From contig NZ_BONV01000028.1 of NCBI RefSeq assembly GCF_016862895.1, forward strand, positions 110,912 through 174,911: a stretch of DNA of 64,000 nt, written 5' to 3'. The notes beneath the pieces are model-generated. The model saw nothing but the letters and a program-made list of their open reading frames with translations, ran no database searches and was not told the DNA's origin. Source of the stretch: Planotetraspora kaengkrachanensis (lineage in GTDB: Bacteria; Actinomycetota; Actinomycetes; Streptosporangiales; Streptosporangiaceae). The first letter of the stretch is position 1. The number at the start of each line of letters is the position of its first letter. The translations under genes and the position numbers were made by a program. Positions 17,861-26,304 of this stretch are shown one piece after another.

Positions 17861-17900
17861 TCGGCTGTTCTCGGCTGTTCTCGGCTGTTCTCGGCTGTTC
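17861..17900. repeat. Four perfect tandem copies of a 10-bp unit
   Basis: TCGGCTGTTC is repeated four times without change, flanked by degenerate copies (TCGATGGTTC before, TCGACGTCAC after). It lies between the terminator hairpin and the end of the leftward dehydrogenase gene. The period is about one helical turn. The rest of the gap to 18050 shows nothing else. Confidence 0.95.
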
Positions 17901-18050
17901 TCGACGTCACCGGCCGTCAGAGGCAGCGAAGATCCAGCCCAGCCGCGGTGCTGTCGAACAGCTTCACGATCGCCCTCAGCCGACCGTCCTCAGCGGAGGG
18001 CGTGGACGGCTCCAGCGGCCGTACGGACCGCGCTCAACACCGCGGACCCG

Positions 18051-18968
18051 TCACGGCTCGACGACGCACTTGACGAAGCCTGGCGGGCGGTCGCCGAAGT
18101 AGCCGAAGCCGGTGTCCAGGTCGTCCAGAGAGACGCTGTGGGTGACGAGAGGCTCGAGCGTGAGGCGCCGGTCCGCCATCATCCGCAGCCCGTCCGCCAG
18201 GGCCGCCATCAGGCGCCATCGCTGGCCCGTGAAGCCGTTGACGATGGTCACTCCGCGATACCAGAGCTCGACGTCCAGGTCGCGGGGGCCGTCGTGGTGG
18301 TAGCCGGCGACGCACAGCGTGCCGTGCGTCGTCACGAGGTCGCCCGCGAGCTTGAGCCCGGCCGCCCGGCCGGAGAACTCCACGACCACGTCGAACGCCC
18401 CGGCGAGACTCGCGGCGGCCTCCTCGGGAGTGTGCACCTCGCCGGCCCCGAGTCCGGACGCGAGGTCGCGCGCGTGCGGGACGGGGTCGACGCCGGCGAG
18501 ACGCGCGGGAGCACGGTCGGCGGCGACCTGCAGGGCGGTCAGGCCCATGAAGCCGAGCCCGACGACGGCGACCCGCTGCCCGGCCTTCAGGCCGCATCGC
18601 GACAGGGCCTCGACGACGCAGGCCAGCGGCTCTCCGAGCGCCGCCCGGCTCGGCACGTTCGACGGCACGGGAAGCAGTTCCCTGGCGGGGACGTTCACGG
18701 CGTCGGCGAACGCGGGGAACGCGAAGCCGGTGACGCGATCGCCCCGGGACCACCCGTGGACGCCGTGGCCGAGCTCCACGATCTCGCCGCTCAGCTCGTG
18801 ACCGAGCCTGCGCGGCTCGGCGCCGTCGTGCTCTGCCCACGCGGGCAGCTCCGAGACACAGATTCCCGAGGCGAGGACGCGCACCCTGACCTCCCCCGGC
18901 CCCGGTGGCGTGTCCGGAGCCTCGACGACCTGCGACCTGCCGGGTGCGACGACCTGTGAAATCCGCAT
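18051..18968 (-). CDS. Zinc-dependent medium-chain dehydrogenase (sugar/polyol type)
   Basis: The ATG at 18968 follows GAGGAGATC. The 305-residue protein keeps the catalytic zinc set of the family: Cys in 'GICVSE', His-Glu in 'LGHELSGE' and Glu in 'GEPLACVVEAL'. It lacks the four-cysteine structural zinc lobe and is about 40 residues shorter than sorbitol or threonine dehydrogenases. The NAD loop is 'VVGLGFMGLTALQ'. It is the last gene of the leftward SIS-kinase-dehydrogenase operon, 26 bases after the kinase gene. It may oxidise a hydroxyl of the sugar handled by this locus; the substrate is unknown. Confidence 0.88.
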   Translation of the reverse strand: MRISQVVAPGRSQVVEAPDTPPGPGEVRVRVLASGICVSELPAWAEHDGAEPRRLGHELSGEIVELGHGVHGWSRGDRVTGFAFPAFADAVNVPARELLPVPSNVPSRAALGEPLACVVEALSRCGLKAGQRVAVVGLGFMGLTALQVAADRAPARLAGVDPVPHARDLASGLGAGEVHTPEEAAASLAGAFDVVVEFSGRAAGLKLAGDLVTTHGTLCVAGYHHDGPRDLDVELWYRGVTIVNGFTGQRWRLMAALADGLRMMADRRLTLEPLVTHSVSLDDLDTGFGYFGDRPPGFVKCVVEP

Positions 18969-18994
18969 GATCTCCTCTTCGACTGCGGTCCGAC

Positions 18995-19894
18995 TCAGTT
19001 CTGGGTACGGCGGGCCAGCTCGACGGCCCCCTCGACGGGCGGCGCCTGGAGCAGCGTGGCGGTGACCCCCGGGAGCAGGGACGCCAGCTCGTCCTCGAAC
19101 GCCGCCATGAGGCGCGGCTGGCCGGTGATGACGCCTCCCGCGACGACCACGGCGCCGACGTCCGCCCCTCGCCCGGCCAGATGGCCCACGAGCCGGGCGA
19201 GCGACCGGCCGCCCGCTCTGATGACGTCGCCGGCCGTCGCCGACCCGGCCTCCGCCGCCGCGAAGACGGCCGGAACGTGGGCGCCCCAGCTTTCGACGCC
19301 CCCGTTCCAGCTCATCACCGCGGCGAGCTCGGGCAGGCCGGGAACGCCGAAGGCGCGCAGCAGCGCGTCCCCGAGCCCGTCGCCGGGAGTCCCCTCGTCC
19401 GCCTGGGAGAGCACCGCCCTGGCCGCGTCCCGGACGAGCGCGGAGCCCGATCCCTCGTCGCCCAGCACCCATCCCCACCCGCCGGCGGACAGGTACGCCC
19501 CCGTGTCGCGGTGCCTGCCCACGGCGATGGCTCCGGTGCCCGCGACGACGCCGACGCCGCCGGCCAGGCCGGCCGCGGGGACGAGCAGTTCGGCGTCGTT
19601 GACGACGGTCGCGGCCACCCCGATCGCCTGTCCGAGCTCGCGGGCCAGGTGGTCGCAGTGGCCGGGCGTCTCGCAGCCGTGCGCCCCCACGGCGACGTGC
19701 CGTACGGCGTGGCCCGCGCCGAGCAGCGGCTGGAGGCGTGCCGCCAGCCATGCCGCCGCCTGCGGAAGCGAGGCGGTCTGCCAGCCGGAGCTGGGCACCG
19801 TCCGGTCGGCGAGGACCTCGCCGGTCCGCACGTCCACCAGGCGCATCCGCGTCTTGGTGCCCCCGACGTCCACACCGGCCACCGCCACGGTCAT
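18995..19894 (-). CDS. N-acetylglucosamine-kinase-like ATPase (BadF/BadG family)
   Basis: The 299-residue protein has the ASKHA-fold phosphate loops: 'GVDVGGTKTRMRLVDV' at the N-terminus, 'VVAGTGAIAVG' in the middle and 'GGWGWVLGDEGSG', the segment typical of BadF-type N-acetylglucosamine/glucosamine kinases. It should phosphorylate an amino sugar in the cytoplasm using ATP. Its start overlaps the stop of the SIS gene by 4 bases (ATGA), so the two are translationally coupled. The pairing of kinase and SIS isomerase/deaminase points to GlcNAc or GlcN as the incoming sugar. Confidence 0.88.
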   Translation of the reverse strand: MTVAVAGVDVGGTKTRMRLVDVRTGEVLADRTVPSSGWQTASLPQAAAWLAARLQPLLGAGHAVRHVAVGAHGCETPGHCDHLARELGQAIGVAATVVNDAELLVPAAGLAGGVGVVAGTGAIAVGRHRDTGAYLSAGGWGWVLGDEGSGSALVRDAARAVLSQADEGTPGDGLGDALLRAFGVPGLPELAAVMSWNGGVESWGAHVPAVFAAAEAGSATAGDVIRAGGRSLARLVGHLAGRGADVGAVVVAGGVITGQPRLMAAFEDELASLLPGVTATLLQAPPVEGAVELARRTQN

Positions 19895-20937
19895 CCGATC
19901 GGCTCCTCGATCTTCGTGTCGGTGTTGTTGAAGACGAAGTCCTCGATCTCCACACCTCTGGCCAGCGCGAGCGATCCCGCGAGCCGCTGCACGACGGCGG
20001 TCTCGAGGACCGTGCGCACCGGCATGGAGACACCCTCGGGGACGCGGACGACGTGCAGGTGCTCGTTGGGCTCGACGGCGGCCGAGGTGACGCAGAGCGT
20101 GAGGTGGCGGGCGCCGGCCAGACTGCGCACGAGCTCGAGCTCCCGGCCGTCGCCGATCACCACGTGCAGGGTCTCCCCCGCGGACTCCATCTCCCCGTGC
20201 AGGTAGTTGCGCGTGACCAGCGCGGAGGCGGGCACCCGGCACACCTCGCGCAGCAGCAGCGCTCCGGACTCCGACGCGGAGCGGGCCGCGCCCGACGCGA
20301 CGACGTCGGCGGCGACGACCCGTACGCCCCGCTCTGCCACTTCGTCGACCACGGGTGCCAGGACGGCCTCGTGCCGCGCCAGGACGCCGGCGATGCCGTC
20401 CCATTCGCCGGCGACCTCCGCCGGAGTGCGGCCGAGCATGGTTCGGGCGATCATGGTCAGGGCTACGAGGGTGCCCGTGTAGCCGATGGTCGAGGCGTAG
20501 CTGTCGGGTTCGTTGCCGAGGTCGACGCAGTGCGCCACCGAGTCGGCGAGCCGGGAGGGCGCGACGTTGACCACCGCCGCGCGGAGCTCCTCCGGCACGA
20601 GGGCGAGCGCGTCCACCGTCTCCGGGCTGCGGCCCGACTGCGAGACGCCGATCACGAGGTCCGCGTCGGCGAACCTGATCGCGGAGCCGATCTCGCTGGC
20701 CAGTTCCTGACGGGCCGGCAGCCCGCCGTCGGAGAGCAGGCGCAACGGCAGGGCCAGTGCGGCGTGGCTGGCACCCATCCCGACGAAGACGGGACGCGTG
20801 CTGCGTGCGAACATGTCGCTCCCCGCCGCGACCTCGGCGAGCTCCTCCGCGACCCGGGTCGCGACCCGTTCCAGGGCGGCCGGCTGGCCCGCCCGGCCGT
20901 CGAGATAAGGGATTCGTTCTCCCGGCATTTCCGTCAT
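19891..20937 (-). CDS. SIS-domain sugar isomerase/deaminase-like protein
   Basis: I chose the ATG at 20937 (GAAGGGAA just upstream), giving 348 residues. Two SIS domains are visible: the first has 'FVGMGASHAALAL' and the phosphate loop 'IGVSQSGRSPETVDAL', the second covers about 190-330. The size and motifs match the isomerase half of glucosamine-6-phosphate synthase and the AgaS/GlcN-6-P deaminase-like proteins, without a glutaminase domain. It should act on a 6-phosphorylated amino sugar. It opens a three-gene operon with the kinase and dehydrogenase. The 210 bases upstream carry TACC motifs like those of the divergent promoter at 28.2 kb. Confidence 0.88.
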   Translation of the reverse strand: MTEMPGERIPYLDGRAGQPAALERVATRVAEELAEVAAGSDMFARSTRPVFVGMGASHAALALPLRLLSDGGLPARQELASEIGSAIRFADADLVIGVSQSGRSPETVDALALVPEELRAAVVNVAPSRLADSVAHCVDLGNEPDSYASTIGYTGTLVALTMIARTMLGRTPAEVAGEWDGIAGVLARHEAVLAPVVDEVAERGVRVVAADVVASGAARSASESGALLLREVCRVPASALVTRNYLHGEMESAGETLHVVIGDGRELELVRSLAGARHLTLCVTSAAVEPNEHLHVVRVPEGVSMPVRTVLETAVVQRLAGSLALARGVEIEDFVFNNTDTKIEEPIG

Positions 20938-20957
20938 TTCCCTTCGAGAGACATGTG

Positions 20958-21016
20958 AAGTACCGACTGCCACCACGAACTGACCAGAAGATTCAAAACA
21001 GATACCTCTACATACC
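20958..21016. promoter_or_regulatory. TACC-type motifs upstream of the SIS operon, candidate GntR sites
   Basis: AAGTACC (20958-20964), AGATACC (21000-21006) and ACATACC (21010-21016) occur in the gap before the SIS gene, with an inverted GGTATG at 21039-21044. The first two are identical to motifs found in phased array at 28224-28281 in the divergent promoter of the same locus. Use by the HutC-type regulator encoded next door is inference. Confidence 0.45.
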
Positions 21017-21147
21017 ACATGATGCCGTAGGGGATTTTGGTATGCGACATCGGGGGTGCCGATCAGGATCTGGCGGACGTTCCGGAGCCCGGGCAGCACG
21101 AAGCCGTGGGACTCACGATCGACGTGCGTCCCACGGTGGAATGGCGG

Positions 21148-21912
21148 TCAGGCGGTGGTTCCTCCACCACGGGTGAAGGACGTGCGCAGGCGGTATCGGT
21201 CGCCGCGGTAGGTGATGGTCGACACCAGCACGACCCGGCCGACCGTGTCGACCATCGACTGGTGCATCACCAGAACCGGGTCTCCGGGGTCGAGGTCGAG
21301 GTGCCCGGCGATCTCCTCCGGGCATCCCATGGCCTCGATGACCGACTGGGCGACGACCGGCTCGGCCCCCGCGGCGGCGAGTTCCTCGAGCAGGGAGGCC
21401 ACGGCGAAGTCGGTGCCCGGAAGTTCGGGCGCGAGATTCAGGACCACGCGGGAGGCGTCCACTCCTATCGCGAGACCGTCCAGCATGCGGACGCGTTCGA
21501 GCACGAAGAGCTTGGTGCCCGCGGCCACGCCGAACTGGTCCGCCTCGTCGAGGGACGCCTCCGTGACCTCCGCGCGGATCACCCGGGAGGTCGCGACCAG
21601 GGCCTTGCGCCGCGCCGTCTCGGTGAAGGACTCCAGCGAGTTGGGCCAGTCGCGGTCGGGCCTGCTCGCGACATACCACCCGCGACCATGTGAGGACCTC
21701 AGCACACCCTGCTCGACCAGGTGCTGGAGCGCCCGCCGGAGCGTCACCCGGCTGATGCCCATCTGCGTGCACAGCTCGCGCTCGGCGGGCAGGCGCCGCC
21801 CGGCGGGAAGCACCCCCTCGCGCACCTGGCGCTCGATCAGCTCGGCCGCCTGCACCCACAGAGGCTCAGGGCTGTCCGAAGCGATCAGAGTCGCCTGAGA
21901 CACCCTATTCAC
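21148..21912 (-). CDS. GntR-family regulator, HutC subgroup with UTRA domain
   Basis: The GTG at 21912 has GGGAGGG about 10 bases upstream and gives 254 residues. The N-terminal winged helix is clear ('LCTQMGISRVTLRRALQHL'), and the C-terminal UTRA ligand domain shows 'LFVLERVRMLDGLAIGVDAS' and the closing 'VVLVSTITYRGDRYRL'. HutC/UTRA regulators such as DasR and NagR sense amino-sugar phosphates in this family, which fits the surrounding genes. It sits inside the leftward arm between the SDR gene and the SIS operon and probably represses both arms of the locus. Confidence 0.92.
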   Translation of the reverse strand: MNRVSQATLIASDSPEPLWVQAAELIERQVREGVLPAGRRLPAERELCTQMGISRVTLRRALQHLVEQGVLRSSHGRGWYVASRPDRDWPNSLESFTETARRKALVATSRVIRAEVTEASLDEADQFGVAAGTKLFVLERVRMLDGLAIGVDASRVVLNLAPELPGTDFAVASLLEELAAAGAEPVVAQSVIEAMGCPEEIAGHLDLDPGDPVLVMHQSMVDTVGRVVLVSTITYRGDRYRLRTSFTRGGGTTA

Positions 21913-21996
21913 CGGGTTCACGTCCCTCCCTGCTCTCGCCCGCCTGCCGCGGGCGAACATAATGTCATTCTCACACCGGATCCGTGCGGCCGAGCA

Positions 21997-22986
21997 TCAC
22001 TCACGGCGATCTCCGACCAGGCGGTCGAATGCCGCGTCCAACTCCGGGTCCGTCCGGCGTCGCGAAGACTCCTGATCAAACCAGGACACAATCTCTCGCG
22101 CACCTCGCGCAAATGGAACTTGTGACAAGAAACCCGGCACAAGGCTCTTAATCATAGAGTTGTCGTAAATAACCGAATGCCGGAAATCCTCTTGCAGGAC
22201 CGGGCCCATCCATGCGATTTCCCGGCCGATGTCCTCGCTCGACCGGTGCACGATCCTGGGCTCCACGCCCGCTGCCTCGGCGAGGCAGAAGTGGATCTCG
22301 TCCCAGGTGAGCAGTTCGTCCGAGGTGATGTGCACGCTCTGCCCCACGGCGTGCCGGTTGCCGAGCAGGCCGGTCAGGCCGCGCGCGAAGTCACGGGCGT
22401 GCAGCAGGTTCCACAGCGAGGTGCCGTCGCCGTGGACGACCACCGCCTTCCGCTGGCGCCAGCGCTCGATCGCCGTCCAGCCCGCCAGGATGGGCAGCAC
22501 CGTCTCGTCGTAGACGTGCGCCGCCCGCACGATCGTCACCGGGAACGCGTCGTAGCGGTAGGCCCGTTCCAGCTCCTCCTCGCAGCGGAGCTTCTGCATG
22601 GGGTAGTCGAACCCGTTGTTCCGCCGTGCGGAGGACTCCACGATCGGCAGCCGCGGAGCCGGCCGCGCGTACAGCGACCCGGTCGAGATGAAGACGTACT
22701 GCCCGGTGCGGCCGGCGTACCTGTCCGCATCCGCCCTGACGTCCTCGGGGGTGTACCCGATGAAGTTCACCACGGCGTCGAACGTCTCGTCGCCGAGGGC
22801 CGCCCGCATCGCGGCGTCGTCGTGCGCGTCCGCGTGGACGACGCGGACGCCCTCCGGCACGGGGCGCAGAGTCGTGCGGCCCCGGGTGACCACGGTCAGA
22901 TCCACACCGGCCGCCACGGCCTCGCGCGCGCAGGCGGCGCTGAGGACGCCGGTTCCGCCGATGAAGAGAACCCGTTGTGAAGTCAT
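21997..22986 (-). CDS. NAD-dependent epimerase/dehydratase (extended SDR)
   Basis: The 329-residue protein starts with 'RVLFIGGTGVLSAACAREA', a Rossmann GGTGxL loop. Instead of the usual YxxxK it shows 'DYPMQKLRCEEEL', with the Tyr and Lys spaced Y-x3-K, the active-site spacing of the family. It ends with the substrate-cap pattern of epimerase-like SDRs. Its ATG overlaps the stop of the TIM-barrel gene by 4 bases, and it is the third member of a tightly coupled trio with ThuA and TIM-barrel proteins. A keto-sugar reductase or epimerase role is inferred. Confidence 0.88.
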   Translation of the reverse strand: MTSQRVLFIGGTGVLSAACAREAVAAGVDLTVVTRGRTTLRPVPEGVRVVHADAHDDAAMRAALGDETFDAVVNFIGYTPEDVRADADRYAGRTGQYVFISTGSLYARPAPRLPIVESSARRNNGFDYPMQKLRCEEELERAYRYDAFPVTIVRAAHVYDETVLPILAGWTAIERWRQRKAVVVHGDGTSLWNLLHARDFARGLTGLLGNRHAVGQSVHITSDELLTWDEIHFCLAEAAGVEPRIVHRSSEDIGREIAWMGPVLQEDFRHSVIYDNSMIKSLVPGFLSQVPFARGAREIVSWFDQESSRRRTDPELDAAFDRLVGDRRE

Positions 22987-23777
22987 CGCTTCCCCGCCTC
23001 CGCCGGCCGCCTGCCCGTGGCGAGACCTCGGCCGACGAGGTAGTCGTAACAGGCGCGCAGCAGCTCGTACATGTCCCCGCGGGTACGGTCCGCCTCGACG
23101 ATGTGCCACTTCACCGCCGGATTGGCACGGGCCACGCCTTCCACGTCGACCACGCCCTCCCCGAAGGGCAGCATGTGGTCGTCCATCCCCCGCGCCGGGC
23201 CGTCCTTCAGATGGACGAACTCCAGACGGTCGCCGAGCGAGGCCGCGACGGGCGCCGGCTCGACCCCCGCCGTACGGACCCAGTAGGCGTCCAGTTCGAC
23301 GACGACCGCGGGGTCCAGCTCACGGAGCAGGATTTCGTAGGCCCGCTCCCCGTTCATGACGTTCTCGAACTCGGCGAAGTGGTTGTGGTAGGCGATCCGC
23401 ATGCCCCGCCCCGCGGCGTTGGCCGCCGCCTCGTTGACGCGCCCGGCCCCCCGCAGCACGCCGTCCAGCGTGGTGAACTCCTCCGGCTCCATGCTCCAGA
23501 CGAGCGTCTCGACGCCGAGTTCCTCGTTCTCGTCGAGGATCGCCTCGGCGGCCTCGCCCGCCGGGAACGGCGCGTGCACGCTGCAGAACTCCAGGCCGAG
23601 GCCGTCGGCCACCCTCCGCACGACGGACGGCTTGTGGCCGTACAGGCTGATGGGCTCGACGGCGACGTATCCGAGCGCCGCCACCCGCTCGAGCACGCCG
23701 AGCAGGTCGCGGGACGCCTCCTCGTGCAGGGACCACAGCTGCGCCGCGATCGGCGCGGGCGTCGCCGGCCGGTTCAC
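22983..23777 (-). CDS. Sugar phosphate isomerase/epimerase (AP-endonuclease-2 TIM-barrel family)
   Basis: The GTG at 23777 overlaps the ThuA stop by 4 bases and gives 264 residues. The protein has the alternating strands and metal-site pattern of xylose-isomerase-like TIM barrels: 'IAYHNHFAEFE' (His and Glu), 'VVELDAYWV', 'FVHLKDGP' (His, Asp) and 'WHIVEAD' near the end. Members isomerise or epimerise free or 3-keto sugars, or act as hydrolases or lyases on 3-keto-glycosides. It is translationally coupled on both sides. Confidence 0.9.
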   Translation of the reverse strand: MNRPATPAPIAAQLWSLHEEASRDLLGVLERVAALGYVAVEPISLYGHKPSVVRRVADGLGLEFCSVHAPFPAGEAAEAILDENEELGVETLVWSMEPEEFTTLDGVLRGAGRVNEAAANAAGRGMRIAYHNHFAEFENVMNGERAYEILLRELDPAVVVELDAYWVRTAGVEPAPVAASLGDRLEFVHLKDGPARGMDDHMLPFGEGVVDVEGVARANPAVKWHIVEADRTRGDMYELLRACYDYLVGRGLATGRRPAEAGKR

Positions 23778-24508
23778 ACCGCACCTGCGATCGTCCGCCC
23801 GTTGCCGAGCGGCCAGCGCGTCGACCACGAGAGGATCTCGTCGTCCTCGACGCCCGCGGCCCAGAGCGTCGCCTGGCGGACCAGCTGGCGGAAGCCCGGG
23901 TTCCCCCAGGCCCGCGCGTCGTGCCCGAGCGCGGTGTAGCAGACCCGGCCGCGGCCGTGGTCGCGCACGTAGACGACCGGCTCGGCTCCGTCGGCGGTCG
24001 CGCGCTCGGCGAGCACGCGCACGTCGGGCGCGTACTCGAGGACGTAGAACTCGTCGTCGATGCCGAAGTCCTCCATGTGCCGCGTCACCGGGTGGGAACC
24101 GCGCAGCCGCACGTCGAACCGGCCCTCGGAGCCGGAGTCCCCGTGCGACAGGTAGCGGGAGCCGACCAGTTCGAAGGCGACCCGATCGGCCTCGAGGCCG
24201 CCCTCGCCGAATCCGAACAGGTTGCCCGCGTGCAGGACGACCAGCCCCTTGCCCTCGGCGACCAGGTCGGACAGGGCCTGCTGCTCCCTCTGGTCGAAGG
24301 TGACGGACGAGCGGTAGACGACGTACACATCGGCCTCGGCCGTGGCCGGCGCGAGATCGGCGAAACGGGCCATCCCCATGGCTCTCGCGGTGGGGAGCCC
24401 GGCCTCGGTGACGATCTCCTGCAGCGCGAGCGCCGCTCCGATCAGGTCGTGGTGGATGTCCGTGCCGTCGACGATCACCATCGCGGACGGCGAGCGTCTC
24501 AACTTCAT
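23774..24508 (-). CDS. ThuA-domain protein (glutamine-amidotransferase-like fold)
   Basis: The ATG at 24508 follows AGAGGAAACACG and gives 244 residues. The protein matches ThuA: 'DLVAEGKGLVVLHAGNL' in the middle, 'HPVTRHMEDFGIDDEFYVLEY' in pieces, and the closing 'GRGRVCYTALGHDARAWGNP'. ThuA proteins take part in oxidative breakdown of disaccharides together with Gfo/Idh/MocA dehydrogenases, and members have been linked to 3-keto sugar conversion. No such dehydrogenase gene is present here; the nearby SDR or zinc dehydrogenase could take its place. Confidence 0.9.
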   Translation of the reverse strand: MKLRRSPSAMVIVDGTDIHHDLIGAALALQEIVTEAGLPTARAMGMARFADLAPATAEADVYVVYRSSVTFDQREQQALSDLVAEGKGLVVLHAGNLFGFGEGGLEADRVAFELVGSRYLSHGDSGSEGRFDVRLRGSHPVTRHMEDFGIDDEFYVLEYAPDVRVLAERATADGAEPVVYVRDHGRGRVCYTALGHDARAWGNPGFRQLVRQATLWAAGVEDDEILSWSTRWPLGNGRTIAGAV

Positions 24509-24609
24509 CGTGTTTCCTCTGGTAGTGCGGGAGCCGTCAGGGGCGGCCGGCGACGCGGGCGCGGCGCCGGCCGCCCATGCGGGCGTCTCAGGTCGTGTCC
24601 GACACTCCC

Positions 24610-26280
24610 CTAGCCGGCGTGCGTGGCGGCCTCGGCGTACTCCTTGGCCATCTTGTCGCCGCCGCCCGTCTTCCACTTCTGGACCGCCGCCGTGAGGCCG
24701 GAGGCGGGCTCCCGTCCGAGGAACACCGCGGTGACCGCGTCCTGCATCTGCTGCTGCAGGGCCGACCCCTTGGAGTTGAAGGTCTCGGAGTACAGGTGCG
24801 CGGCCGGGTTGTCGAGGAGCATCGGGACGACCTTCTGCTGCCAGTCGTGGTTGAGCTTGTCGACGCCGGGGGCGCCCTGCGGGTCGCACAGGACCTGGGG
24901 GCCGCCCGCGATGTAGGCGAGGCCGAGGTCCTGCTCGCGCTGGCCGCGCGTGGTCAGTACGGCGACGCCGTCCTTGACCTCGTAGTCCACACCCTCGACG
25001 CCGTAGCTCATGATGAACGACTCGCGGGAGCCGAAGGGCGCCGCGATGTAGTCGAGGACCCGGAGGAACATGTCGATCCTCTTCTTGTCCGTCGTCTTCT
25101 TGATCATCGTCATGGCGTAGGCGCCGCCGCCGGTCCAGTGCACGGCGTTGCCGCCGTCCTTGCCGAAGGGGACCATGATGTCGAAGACGACGTCCTTGTC
25201 GTCGGCCACGATGCCGACCGAGCGGTTGCCGTCGTAGAGCATGGCCAGCTTGCCGGACCGGAAGAGCGCGTCACGCTGGACCTTGTTGTTCATCAGGGTC
25301 GGGGTGTCGGGGTGGAAGCAGCCGCTCTTGTAGAGCTCGGCGAGCTCGGACATGGCCGGGATGAACGCCTCGTGCTCCCAGGCCGACACGAAGGAGCCGT
25401 CGGCCTTCCGCGTCCACTTGTTGGGCACGCCGAACATCATCATCATGAAGTCGGCGATGTTGCCGCCGAACGCGTAGACGCCCGCCTGCGCGTTGGTGAC
25501 GGCCTTGGCGAGGTCCTTGAACTCCTGGAGGTTCGCCGGCTGGGGGTTGGCGCCCGCGGCCTGGATGACGTCCGTCTTGGTGTAGATCTGCGTGCTGAAC
25601 ACCGGGTCGGACTTGGGCACGCCGTAGATCCGGCCGTTGAGGTAGCCGTTGAGCCAGCCCGCCTTCTGGATGCCGGCGAGGTTGGGGTACTTCTTCACCG
25701 CGTCGCCGGAGAGGAACTCGCTCAGGTCGGTGAACTGCGCCTCGGCGAGTTGCGGCAGACGGGCGACGTTCTCGTAGAGGGGGACGGAGACGAACTCGGG
25801 CAGGTCGTCGCCGGCCACCAGCGCGGGGAACTTCGTCTGGAAGTCGGCGTAGGGCACCTGGTGGGGAATGACGTTGAGGTTGAGCTCCTTGTTCAGCAAC
25901 TGCCAGTAGGGGCTCTGGTCGACCGGCGGGGACGGCTGGCCGTACGTCATGATGAGCACGTTGAAGTCGCTGCCGTCGCCGATCGTCCCGTTGACCGTGC
26001 GCGGCCCGTCCATCGGGAAGGACGCGTAGACGTCCATGACGCCCTCGGCGCTGCCCTCCAGCAGGGCCTTGGGCTTGACCGGCGGAACATAGGTCGGCAG
26101 CGGCACCCCCTTGGCCGCGGCGGGCGCGGCGGCGCCGCCGCCCCCGGAGTCGGAGCCGCACGCGGCGAGCACCCCGCTCAGCGGGATGAGCGCCGCCGCC
26201 AGACCGGCGCCCCTCAGGAGGTTCCTGCGGCTGATGCCATCGTCCGAGGCCGAGAATCCGGACCGATTTCTGATCTCCAT
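24610..26280 (-). CDS. Sugar ABC transporter substrate-binding lipoprotein (LipO/LplA type)
   Basis: The 556-residue protein begins with a twin-arginine-like stretch (SRRNLL at 18-23) and a lipobox, SGVLAAC, with the lipid-carrying Cys41, followed by a Gly/Ala linker. The size above 500 residues and the partner permeases of the LplB/LplC type match the cluster of binding proteins that take up complex oligosaccharides. It has AAAGGAAC about 7 bases before its ATG. No ATP-binding subunit is encoded, as is normal for these systems, which share an MsiK-type ATPase. Confidence 0.92.
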   Translation of the reverse strand: MEIRNRSGFSASDDGISRRNLLRGAGLAAALIPLSGVLAACGSDSGGGGAAAPAAAKGVPLPTYVPPVKPKALLEGSAEGVMDVYASFPMDGPRTVNGTIGDGSDFNVLIMTYGQPSPPVDQSPYWQLLNKELNLNVIPHQVPYADFQTKFPALVAGDDLPEFVSVPLYENVARLPQLAEAQFTDLSEFLSGDAVKKYPNLAGIQKAGWLNGYLNGRIYGVPKSDPVFSTQIYTKTDVIQAAGANPQPANLQEFKDLAKAVTNAQAGVYAFGGNIADFMMMMFGVPNKWTRKADGSFVSAWEHEAFIPAMSELAELYKSGCFHPDTPTLMNNKVQRDALFRSGKLAMLYDGNRSVGIVADDKDVVFDIMVPFGKDGGNAVHWTGGGAYAMTMIKKTTDKKRIDMFLRVLDYIAAPFGSRESFIMSYGVEGVDYEVKDGVAVLTTRGQREQDLGLAYIAGGPQVLCDPQGAPGVDKLNHDWQQKVVPMLLDNPAAHLYSETFNSKGSALQQQMQDAVTAVFLGREPASGLTAAVQKWKTGGGDKMAKEYAEAATHAG

Positions 26281-26304
26281 GATCTGTTCCTTTACGGTTA
26301 TCGA

